64,000 bases of DNA from contig CAZAEW010000006.1 of assembly GCA_964484065.1 (NCBI GenBank), positions 1 through 64,000 on the forward strand, read 5' to 3'. This DNA comes from JAEVLT01 sp964484065. Its GTDB lineage: Bacteria; Bacillota; Bacilli; Bacillales; Cytobacillaceae. A program made the translations under genes and the position numbers. Below are positions 35,700 through 43,528 of this stretch, piece after piece (position 1 is the first letter of the stretch; every line of letters starts with the position of its first letter). Under the pieces are notes generated by a model. That model did no database searches and had not been told where the DNA came from. It worked only from the letters and a program-made list of their open reading frames with translations.

Positions 35700-36137
35700 A
35701 TGCAAAACTTTCATAATGAATTACAAACCTTAGGTTTGGACCATTACCATACAGGTGAAGTCGTACCCCTTGAACTCCACAGCCACCAAACCATAGAAGA
35801 TCCAAGAAGATGCGGCCGATGTGGATTTGGCTGCGGCGGCTTCCGATGCGGAGGTTTTCGATGCGGNNNNNNNNNNNNNNNNNNNNNNNNNNNNNNNNNN
35901 NNNNNNNNNNNNNNNNNNNNNNNNNNNNNNNNNNNNNNNNNNNNNNNNNNNNNNNNNNNNNNNNNNCGATGCGGAGGTTTTCGATGCGGCGGCTTCCGAT
36001 GCGGGGGATTTGGCTGTGCAGGACTCGGCTTAGGGCTGGGATTAGGCTTTGGCTTGGGATCATTATCCTGCGGGGGCTGCTATGGCTGTTATGGCTGTTA
36101 CGGCTGTTACTATGGCGGCGGAGTAGCTTTTATCTAA
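35700..36137 (+). CDS. TOMM bacteriocin precursor, heterocycloanthracin/sonorensin type (contains an assembly gap)
   Basis: Ribosomally made precursor of a thiazole/oxazole-modified peptide. Residues 1-37 are a leader without Cys (MQNFHNELQTLGLDHYHTGE, then VVPLELHSHQ, ending DPRR). The core opens CGRCGFG, runs through CGGFR pentapeptide repeats on both sides of the gap, then CGGFGCAG, a Gly/Leu stretch and finally CGGCYGCYGCYGC with a GGGVAFI tail. Cys residues are the expected sites of cyclodehydration and oxidation by the downstream enzymes. AAAAGGGGAGGTAAATC precedes the ATG. The 100 N at 35867-35966 keep the reading frame, but the true number of repeats is unknown. A terminator-like hairpin follows. 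Confidence 0.9.
   Translation: MQNFHNELQTLGLDHYHTGEVVPLELHSHQTIEDPRRCGRCGFGCGGFRCGGFRCXXXXXXXXXXXXXXXXXXXXXXXXXXXXXXXXXXRCGGFRCGGFRCGGFGCAGLGLGLGLGFGLGSLSCGGCYGCYGCYGCYYGGGVAFI
35827..36003 (+). repeat. 15 bp tandem repeats encoding CGGFR, interrupted by the gap
   Basis: The unit is TGCGG(A/C)GG(T/C)TT(T/C)CGA. Two variants, with AGGTTTT or CGGCTTC in the middle, alternate on both sides of the N run. The repeats are the likely reason the assembly broke here. Confidence 0.85.
35867..35966. other. Assembly gap of 100 N in the precursor gene
   Basis: Exactly 100 N, probably a placeholder. The sequence stops after TGCGG and resumes at CGA of the 15 bp unit, so an intact array needs a true gap of 7 bp plus a multiple of 15. 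Confidence 0.95.
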
Positions 36138-36142
36138 AAAGA

Positions 36143-36177
36143 GGTGCCTCTGTATTTTTGCAGGGGCATTTTTTTTC
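36143..36177 (+). terminator. Terminator/attenuator between precursor and maturation genes
   Basis: TGCCTCTG pairs with CAGGGGCA (one G-U) across a short loop, followed by eight T. It lies right after the precursor stop and would favour precursor mRNA over enzyme mRNA. Confidence 0.8.
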
Positions 36178-36293
36178 TCCTTTTTCCTCCTCTGAAACCA
36201 TCACTAAACGTTCATGTTTTTGGCAATTGTACATATCGGACAAATAAATCAACATAAAATGTGGTGAGAAAATAAAAAAACAGGAGGGAGCGA

Positions 36294-38222
36294 ATGGCAA
36301 ATTTAAGTTCGTCCTCACGCTTAAAGGTCAACAGGGATACATGTTTTCTTCCCGAACCCGGGGGAGGAGTTTATTTTAGAAATAACCACAGTTCGTTTCG
36401 GATGGAAGGAAGCACCATTTATCAGTGGGTTGAAAAATTAATGCCGATGTTTGACGGAGAACGGACTATAGGTGAGTTAACAATCGGCTTAACGGAACCC
36501 TACCGTAACAGGGTCTTTGAAATTGGCGGAATTTTGTACAAAAATGGTTTTGTGCAGGATCAAAGTCAAAACAAGGAACATCAGCTAAGTAAGAAAATTT
36601 GTGCATACTATAATTCACAAATTGAGTTTATTGAAAATTTTACTGATTCTGGTGCGTATAATTTTCAAAAATACAGACAAACAAAGGTACTCGTTATTGG
36701 CTCAGGGTCCATGTTAACCGCAACGGTGTCTTCATTACTGGAATCAGGACTGCCAAAATTCCATCTTATGATTACGGATTCAACTAACAAGGGCAGGATC
36801 GAAGAATTAACCCAAAATGCCAAAAAAAATGACAATGACGTAGAAATAGGTACAGTACCTGAGGTAAATATCAAGGAACTCAACGGATGGAAAGAAGCAG
36901 TCAATCCATATGATTGGATTCTTTATGTCTCTGAGAAAGGAAATATAGACGAAGTAAGGAATCTAAATCGGATTTGCAAAAGCGAAAAGAAAGCATTTTT
37001 ACCAATTGTTTGCTTAGAAAGGATTGGACTTGCAGGCCCGCTCGTTACTCCCGAATCAGATAGCTGCTGGGAATCTGCTTGGCGCAGAATTCATCAAACT
37101 GCTATTTTGGATGATAACAAAAGTCCAGTTTTTTCAAACACAGCCGGTGCGATTTTGGCGAACGTCTGCGTATTTGAATTATTTAAAAAGGTTACGGGAG
37201 TAGCGGGGGAAATTCCCAATACGCAAATGTACCTAATGAACCCGGATACACTCGAAGGCGGATGGATTTCATACTTCAATCATCCGCTTACGGATGCAGA
37301 ATTTGAATTTGTTCCGCAAAGAATAACTGATATTGAAAAAATCACCAGCCCTAAAAAAGAAGGCAGGAATTCAAATGGAAATCTCTTTGATTTTTTCAGT
37401 CGCATCACATCGGCGGAAACAGGAATTTTTCATGTTTGGGAGGAAAAGGATTTAAAGCAGCTCCCGCTTTCACAGTGCATGATTCAAGTTGTTAATCCCT
37501 TGTCAGAAGGGCCGGCGCAAGTTTTACCGGTAAAAATCTGTGCCGGTTTGACACATGATGAAGCCAAGAAAGAAGCCGGATTTGCAGGCATAGAAATGTA
37601 TGTATCAAAATTTATCGGCTCTTCTTTTATTAAAACAGATGAACGTTTTTCAAACAGGCCGCTGGGCATTGGTGCTGGTGAAACCATTGCTGAGGGAGTA
37701 TGCCGCGGATTACAGGGTTTTTTAGAAAATGAACTAACAAGAAAAGAGGCTGGTCATCGTCTTCAGATTAAAATTGGAAAGGTAGAGGATCGGCATTGCC
37801 GATTTTTTCTGGAATCTTTAAAAACGATCAATGGAGATCCCACCATTAGTATGGAGGAGGATTTATTCGGTTTTCCAGTGATTAACATCCACTCTGGTAA
37901 CCGCTGGTATACAAAAACCGGTTTAAATTTAACATTAGCTTTAAGAAATGCATTAAAGATTGCTCTAATGGATCTTCAAAATCCAACCAATTTTAAGTAC
38001 AATCAGGCGTTGAAACCTGCAGTTTTGTTAAAAAAAAGCGATCATGAATTTTTCATACCCTCTTGTGAGGAAAAAACAGCCGCGGATTTGTTAACATCCG
38101 CAAGAGATGAATTAAAGCGAAGGAACACGCAGCTGTTAATCTATGACCTGACAGTCGATCCCTTTATTAAGCAACACCTGTCCGGAGTATATGGTGTGAT
38201 GCTGCTGGAGGGAGAAAGCTAA
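36294..38222 (+). CDS. Putative thiazole-containing bacteriocin maturation protein (ThiF-like)
   Basis: A 642-residue protein of the Bacillus TOMM maturation family. The first ~85 residues (LKVNRDTCFLPEPGGGVYFR, IYQWVEKLMPMFDGERTIGE) look like a winged-helix peptide-recognition element. A Rossmann segment follows, TKVLVIGSGSMLTATVSSLL (~128-147), typical of ThiF/E1-like folds. The second half resembles a YcaO-like or docking scaffold but lacks obvious ATP motifs. It probably presents the leader peptide to the cyclodehydratase. AGGAGGGAGCGA precedes the ATG, and its stop overlaps the next start (TAATG), so the two are translationally coupled. Confidence 0.85.
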   Translation: MANLSSSSRLKVNRDTCFLPEPGGGVYFRNNHSSFRMEGSTIYQWVEKLMPMFDGERTIGELTIGLTEPYRNRVFEIGGILYKNGFVQDQSQNKEHQLSKKICAYYNSQIEFIENFTDSGAYNFQKYRQTKVLVIGSGSMLTATVSSLLESGLPKFHLMITDSTNKGRIEELTQNAKKNDNDVEIGTVPEVNIKELNGWKEAVNPYDWILYVSEKGNIDEVRNLNRICKSEKKAFLPIVCLERIGLAGPLVTPESDSCWESAWRRIHQTAILDDNKSPVFSNTAGAILANVCVFELFKKVTGVAGEIPNTQMYLMNPDTLEGGWISYFNHPLTDAEFEFVPQRITDIEKITSPKKEGRNSNGNLFDFFSRITSAETGIFHVWEEKDLKQLPLSQCMIQVVNPLSEGPAQVLPVKICAGLTHDEAKKEAGFAGIEMYVSKFIGSSFIKTDERFSNRPLGIGAGETIAEGVCRGLQGFLENELTRKEAGHRLQIKIGKVEDRHCRFFLESLKTINGDPTISMEEDLFGFPVINIHSGNRWYTKTGLNLTLALRNALKIALMDLQNPTNFKYNQALKPAVLLKKSDHEFFIPSCEEKTAADLLTSARDELKRRNTQLLIYDLTVDPFIKQHLSGVYGVMLLEGES

Positions 38223-40216
38223 TGGGTGGCTATGATATTGTGATTATTGGAGAAGGACTCCTAGCTGATTATGTACATCAGCTATTGTCTGCAGATTTTT
38301 ACATCCATAGGGCTCAGCTCTACGAGGAATTGCCAAAAGGATCCCAACTTGCCCTACTTTTACATGATCATTGGAATCCTGCACTTTACCAAAAAGCGAA
38401 TGAATTATTTCGTTCCCAAAGGCTTAACTGGCTTCGTGGTTGTATTTTATTGGGTGAAGGGATTATTGGTCCGCTTGTGCATTTTGATCAGCCTGGATGC
38501 TCTCAATGTGCTGATGTTCGCCGCTTAATTGCCGGACCTGACCGGCAGGAAACGTGGAATTCGCGCTGGTACAACGGATGGTGAGCCAGCCGNNNNNNNN
38601 NNAAAATCCAATCCGGTAAGGCTGCTGCCGGCGGCGTGGACCGTTCTGATGTGTGGTTATCGCGAAATGGAATGGTGCAGATGGCACTGATCATCAAAAG
38701 TGAGGCCGAGCGGATAATTTCGGAAGACTTTTCCTTCTTAAAAAACAATGTAATTTTGACTAATTTAAGATCATTAACCATTTCCCGCCACAAATTTCTC
38801 CCTGATCCGTTATGCCCGCATTGTAATAAGTTACCTGCAGACTTAGCAGAGTCAGCAATACTTGAGATTAAATCAAATCCAAAGATAAACATGGATAGTT
38901 ACCGTTGCCGCTCAATGGAGGAACTAAAAGGAGTACTGAATAAAGATTATCTGGACTATCGAACCGGAATCATGAATGGCATTATTCCGGATTACTCTTT
39001 GCCGTTTGCTGATGTGATTGTTAATCTGCCCCTATTTGATGGGGATGAAGGGACGGCAGGACGGTCACTTTCCTATGAGACAAGTGAATTAACAGGAATT
39101 CTAGAAGGTTTGGAGAGATATTGCGGAATAGGGCCAAAAGGAAAGAAAACCACGGTACGGAACAGCTACCGCCATTTGGAGAAGATTGCTCTGCATCCTG
39201 CAAGGGTTGGGCTGCATGAAAAAGAACAATACGCAAAAATTCACTTTCCTTTTAAGCCATTTGACCCTGATGCCAAGATGAATTGGGTCTGGGGATACTC
39301 TCTTTTGAAGCAAGAACCCATTCTAGTCCCGGAATTGCTTGCCTATTACAGTCTTGGGTTTGGCGAAGAAGGATTGGTTTACGAAACATCGAACGGGTGT
39401 GCTATTGGAGGCTGTATAGAGGAAGCCATTTTTCATGGAATCATGGAAGTGGTCGAAAGGGACTCCTTTTTGTTAACGTGGTATGCCCGGCTTCCTCTTC
39501 CGCAAATTGATCTTAGTACGTTAAAAGATCAAGAATTGCAGCTGATGGTTTCCCGAATTCGTGAAATTGCGGGATACGATCTTTATCTATTTAATTCAAC
39601 AATGGAACATGGCATTCCTAGTATTTGGGCGATTGCCAAAAACAGAAAATTCACGGGAATGAATTTGATTTGTGCAGCCGGAGCAGGTCTGGATCCGGTA
39701 AAAGCGGTCAAAAGTGCAATCTTTGAGCTGGCCGGGATGATGCACCGTCATGATGAAAAGCTGGAAAGGAACAAGCAGAAATATAGGAGGATGCTCGATC
39801 ATCCTTATGAAGTGCAGACGATGGAGGATCATGGCATGCTTTATGGACTTCCGGAAGCGGAAGAACGTTTGAACTTTTTGCTCGATACTGACCGACCCGT
39901 TAGAAGGTTTGAGGCAGAATTTAAAGCACCTCTCCAAAATCTGGATTTAAAAGACGATCTTGAGGACGTACTTCAGAGATTCAAAAAATTAAATCTTGAA
40001 GTAATTGTTGTAGATCAGACTTCACCTGTAACAGAGCGGAACGGATTATATTGTGTGAAAGTACTAATTCCCGGCATGCTGCCAATGACATTCGGACACC
40101 ATTTCAGTCGGACCGCCGGATTAGACCGCGTCCTTCATGTCCCGGTAACATTGGGTTATACAGCGGTTCCTTTAAACTATGAAAATCTAAATCCGTATCC
40201 TCATCCATTTCCATAA
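38222..40216 (+). CDS. TOMM cyclodehydratase (ThiF-like plus YcaO), broken by an apparent frameshift and an assembly gap
   Basis: One gene in two visible parts. Part one (38222-38584) has the ThiF-like leader-binding N-terminus (DIVIIGEGLLADYVHQLL), zinc-type Cys (GCSQCADVRRLIAG) and runs into TGA at 38582. Part two, from 38603, is the YcaO domain: GGCIEEAIFHGIMEVVERDS, AGLDPVKAVKSAIFELAGM and a Pro-rich end NPYPHPFP, the catalytic-type C-terminus of TOMM YcaO enzymes. It uses ATP to turn precursor Cys (and Ser/Thr) into azolines. Adding one G after 38557 restores the expected frame: ETW then EFALVQRMVSQP up to the gap. A sequencing or assembly error is therefore more likely than a real pseudogene. 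Confidence 0.85.
38593..38602. other. Assembly gap of 10 N inside the YcaO gene
   Basis: A short run of N next to the apparent frameshift. After the one-base correction upstream, the true gap must be a multiple of three to keep the gene open. Confidence 0.95.
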
Positions 40217-40242
40217 TGGAAAAGAAGGGAGGGTAATGTATA

Positions 40243-41811
40243 ATGATGGATACATTTATAGAGAACCTTCATTTTAATATAGAAAAATTATATCCAGAAA
40301 ATTGGATGGTGGACTGGGATGATGCCCCTCTGCCGTTTAAATTATATCAGGATTTACCCGAATTCCAGCTTTCTGCGGAAGTTCCATTATCACTGATGGA
40401 ACGAAAATGCCGTGTACAGCCAAATTTAAAGGAAATCGGTCATTTTTTATGGTATGTATATGGGATTACTCAATACTCACAAACAGCAGGATATGAAGGA
40501 AAACAAGGGAATCCGCCGGTTCTGATCCCGTTATTGCGCCGTTTTGTTCCTTCAGGAGGAGCCCTGTATCCAAATGAATTATACGTATATCTGAAATTGG
40601 AAGAACTGCCTGAAGGAGTCTATCATTATTCGGCAGCCCATCACCGGCTTGTACTGCTGAGAGAGGGGAATTTTGACTCTTTTTTATCGAGAAGCCTCGG
40701 AAATCGTTGTGACATTAGTGATTGTTTTGGAGCTGTATTTATTACAACGGTATTTTGGAAAAATTTTTATAAATATCATAACTTTTCTTATCGCTTACAA
40801 GGTCTTGATACAGGTGTGCTGATTGGCCAATCCCTTAACATGTCAGAACAGATGGGATTTTCCGCAAAGGTATGCTTTCAATTCCTGGATCAAGCCATTA
40901 ACCATTTCCTTGGCATTTCCGAACAGATGGAAAGTGCGTATGCGGTGATTCCGTTATCATCCCACTCCACGTTTAAAGAAGGAGAGAGCAACAATAGCAT
41001 TTCCGCAAACTCATTATGCCGGGAACTTCCAGTCCTTGAGTATCGCTCTTATCAACGATCGAAAAAAGTCATCGATTATCCGCTTTTGCGTAAAATCAAC
41101 AGAGCCTCTTTATATGAAAACACCCATTCTTTTGTGATGCTTGAAGAGGCACAGAAGTGTGAATCATCGCAAAGCCTAGAAGCCATCATTCTCCCAAATT
41201 CAGAGCCGCCATCTTATGATTTTTCCGAAGTCTGCCAAAAGCGCCATTCACCTGAAACAGACTTTAAGCTGGGAAAAGTAAGACAAATAGAATTATCCAC
41301 ACTGTTGAAGGAGAGTTTATCTTCAAATTATCAAAATGACCTTGATAATGGCATGAATAAAGTAGAATCACGCCTTGAGGTGTATAGCTGTCTATTTCAA
41401 GTAGATGGAATTCCAAATGGGGCCTACCGATATGACAAGTGTTCTCACTCTTTGCAGAAAGTCTCTTCAGGGGACTTTCGGAGAGAATTGCAATCCGCCC
41501 TAACAATCGAAAATGTGAATTTTTTTCAAGTTCCTGTCTGCCTTCATGTCGTTGGTGGTAAGACCCATTATTATAAGGAACTTGGATATCGAGGCTACCG
41601 GATCCAGCAAATGGAGGCTGGAATTCTAGTCCAAAAGATTTTGTTAACAGCACAAGCATTAGGTTTGGGAGGCCATCCGTTATTGGGATTTGATGCGATG
41701 TCTTGTGATCAGCTATACAAAATTGATGCGAAAGGAAAAACTTGTTTAATCCAAATCCCCGTAGGGCCGTACCGTCCCCGTGCCTGGCTAAAGGGGAGTT
41801 TACATTGTTAA
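40243..41811 (+). CDS. SagB-type azoline dehydrogenase, two nitroreductase lobes
   Basis: A 522-residue FMN-dependent dehydrogenase that oxidises azolines to thiazoles/oxazoles. Lobe one has RRFVPSGGALYPNELYVYLK and DTGVLIGQSLNMSEQMGFSA. Lobe two repeats the pattern, with GAYRYDKCSHSLQKV, then YRIQQMEAGILVQKILLTAQ and GLGGHPLLGFDAM. This tandem layout looks like a fused dimer. The ATG follows GAAGGGAGGGTAATGTATA, 26 bases after the YcaO stop. No exporter, peptidase or immunity gene follows; the next gene is map, behind its own promoter region. Confidence 0.9.
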   Translation: MMDTFIENLHFNIEKLYPENWMVDWDDAPLPFKLYQDLPEFQLSAEVPLSLMERKCRVQPNLKEIGHFLWYVYGITQYSQTAGYEGKQGNPPVLIPLLRRFVPSGGALYPNELYVYLKLEELPEGVYHYSAAHHRLVLLREGNFDSFLSRSLGNRCDISDCFGAVFITTVFWKNFYKYHNFSYRLQGLDTGVLIGQSLNMSEQMGFSAKVCFQFLDQAINHFLGISEQMESAYAVIPLSSHSTFKEGESNNSISANSLCRELPVLEYRSYQRSKKVIDYPLLRKINRASLYENTHSFVMLEEAQKCESSQSLEAIILPNSEPPSYDFSEVCQKRHSPETDFKLGKVRQIELSTLLKESLSSNYQNDLDNGMNKVESRLEVYSCLFQVDGIPNGAYRYDKCSHSLQKVSSGDFRRELQSALTIENVNFFQVPVCLHVVGGKTHYYKELGYRGYRIQQMEAGILVQKILLTAQALGLGGHPLLGFDAMSCDQLYKIDAKGKTCLIQIPVGPYRPRAWLKGSLHC

Positions 41812-41927
41812 AAAAGATTTGTTCCTAGACCGCGTTTTCTGCAATCCTTGTTTTTTTGATAAAAAAAACGCTAAAATAGAATAGGATTATTATTAAATAT
41901 GACAATAAAATAAAGTAGGGAATTAGA

Positions 41928-42668
41928 ATGATTGCAAAAACAGAAGAAGATTTTAACGGATTAAAGGAAATTGGCAGGATTGTAGCTGCGATTCGGGATG
42001 AATTAGTCCAAAGGACGAGACCAGGCATCACAACAAAAGAACTAGATAACGTTGCCGGGGACATGTTTGAAAAAGAAGGAGCTGTTTCTGCTCCAAAAGG
42101 AGAATATGACTTTCCTGGATTTACCTGCATTAGTGTCAATGAAGAAGTCGCACACGGAATCCCGGGAGACCGTGTCATTCAAGAAGGAGATTTAGTCAAT
42201 ATTGATGTTTCCGGATCCAAAAACGGATATTTTGCTGATACGGGGATTTCTTTTGTTGTTGGCGAAGGTGATGAAATAGTAAAGAATTTATGTGAAGTTG
42301 CAAAAAAAGCCTTCGAAGCTGGTTTAAAGAAAGCGAAACCAGGAGCAAAAATAAGCGGACTTGGAAAGGTTGTATATCAAACGGCAAGACAGCATGGTTT
42401 CACTGTTATTAAAAACCTGACAGGGCATGGCGTTGGACGCAAAATTCATGAAGAACCCGAATATATTTTTAATTACTATGAGCCATCCTACGATGGGTTG
42501 TTAACAGAAGGGATGGTAATCGCATTTGAACCTTTTATCTCAACTCGTGAAGAAGAGGTTTTTGAAAAAGGGGATGAATGGACTTATATTACGGAAAAAA
42601 GCTTTGTTGCACAATGCGAACATACATTGATTTTAACAAAGGATGGTCCGATTATTACAACCTTATAA
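41928..42668 (+). CDS. map: Methionine aminopeptidase, YflG-like
   Basis: A 246-residue type I methionine aminopeptidase, which removes N-terminal Met from new proteins. All five metal ligands are visible: Asp in VNIDVSG, Asp in YFADTGIS, His in LTGHGVGR, Glu in IAFEPFIS and Glu in AQCEHTL. It resembles the second Bacillus enzyme, YflG, rather than the map of the ribosomal-protein cluster. It is probably independent of the TOMM genes: 116 AT-rich bases separate them. Confidence 0.9.
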   Translation: MIAKTEEDFNGLKEIGRIVAAIRDELVQRTRPGITTKELDNVAGDMFEKEGAVSAPKGEYDFPGFTCISVNEEVAHGIPGDRVIQEGDLVNIDVSGSKNGYFADTGISFVVGEGDEIVKNLCEVAKKAFEAGLKKAKPGAKISGLGKVVYQTARQHGFTVIKNLTGHGVGRKIHEEPEYIFNYYEPSYDGLLTEGMVIAFEPFISTREEEVFEKGDEWTYITEKSFVAQCEHTLILTKDGPIITTL

Positions 42669-42671
42669 ATG

Positions 42672-42710
42672 CCAAAGGCAGGAACCGCAAAACAGGTTCC
42701 TGCCTTTACT
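42672..42710. terminator. Bidirectional terminator after map
   Basis: AAAGGCAGGAACC / GGTTCCTGCCTTT, a perfect 13 bp stem. Confidence 0.88.
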
Positions 42711-42724
42711 CATTTTAAGCTCCA

Positions 42725-43153
42725 TTAATGGTTTGTAAGGCTTTTTCGGTATTGATATTGTTTCCACTGGTAACGAATGAAGCAACCGACGCAGAAACCC
42801 AGGATGGCAACAAAAGCGGCAAGAGCGACGATGATCGTAAAAATATAAGCCAGAACATCCCAATGCAGTAAATAGCTGATTAAACCGCCGCCAAGACAAA
42901 TCACGGAGATGATCTGGTTAAATTGTTGTTGTTCCCATTCTTCAGGAAGATATTCTGAAGGATTTTTTTTCAGGAAGAGCTTCGCAAACTGCATGATTGG
43001 ATTAAAATTCAAGATTAAGCTCATTAAACCCGCCGCCAAAGGTATCGCCAGAATCCATGATTGTTTGGTAACCCATGTGAATAAAACGGACAGAACAATG
43101 ATCCACTGATTAGTTCGAACGAGGGGACGAGGAATAGTACGTAACTGTTTCAT
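42725..43153 (-). CDS. DUF4395 membrane protein
   Basis: A 142-residue protein with four hydrophobic segments and the DUF4395 ending FCVGCFIRYQWKQYQYR, a CxxC-like GC motif followed by aromatic/basic residues. The N-terminus begins IPRPLVRTNQWII, also typical. Members are often near thioredoxin-fold or sulfur genes; no such neighbour is adjacent here. Function unknown. Confidence 0.8.
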   Translation of the reverse strand: MKQLRTIPRPLVRTNQWIIVLSVLFTWVTKQSWILAIPLAAGLMSLILNFNPIMQFAKLFLKKNPSEYLPEEWEQQQFNQIISVICLGGGLISYLLHWDVLAYIFTIIVALAAFVAILGFCVGCFIRYQWKQYQYRKSLTNH

Positions 43154-43378
43154 ATTATATTAAACCTACCTTTCTTATAGGAATAATATATGTTAAAATT
43201 CAGGAAATGTAAATTAATAAATTCTCATTTACTTAAATACAGTACAAAAGTATGGTTTTTTTTCGAGGTCATAAAAATAGTTCATTAGACCTGTAAATTT
43301 CGCGCATTCATATATTTACATAGAACTTATTTCTCTATTAATATAGGTATATAGTATCTGAAAGATATCCTAAATTGA

Positions 43379-43467
43379 AAAAGGCAAAACCATTGAAAAA
43401 TGGTGACGCAAAGCTACGAGCCTAAAGCAGGATGTTTATCCTTCCATGGCAGTCGAGCCGCCGCTAA
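43379..43467 (+). promoter_or_regulatory. Cyclic di-GMP-I (GEMM-I) riboswitch aptamer
   Basis: The conserved core is complete. GGCAAAACC-ATTGAAAAATGG-TGACGCAAAGC forms the first arm with its GNRA-like loop, then CTACGAGCCTAAA, and a second arm that closes with CCATGGCAGTCGAGCCGCC. It sits about 60 bases before the protease start and directly before a terminator, so ligand binding should control termination. I cannot tell ON from OFF by eye. Confidence 0.93.
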
Positions 43468-43475
43468 AGGTTGTT

Positions 43476-43504
43476 CAAGTCTGCCGTAGTGGCAGACTTT
43501 TTTG
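43476..43504 (+). terminator. Riboswitch expression-platform terminator
   Basis: AAGTCTGCC / GGCAGACTT around GTAGT, followed by seven or more T. It lies between the c-di-GMP aptamer and the protease gene. Confidence 0.9.
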
Positions 43505-43528
43505 TTTAAAAAAGAAAGAGGTGAAAAA

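Noticed and set aside
35698..36063. Long minus-strand frame opposite the TOMM precursor
   Set aside because: It is a mirror of the CGGFR repeats (RIENLRIGSRR-like) and spans the N run; the plus strand has the ribosome binding site and the matching enzymes.
38222..38584. Independent short gene before the YcaO gene
   Set aside because: Its ThiF-like start and CxxC motif are the N-terminal part of the cyclodehydratase; a one-base correction joins it to the rest.
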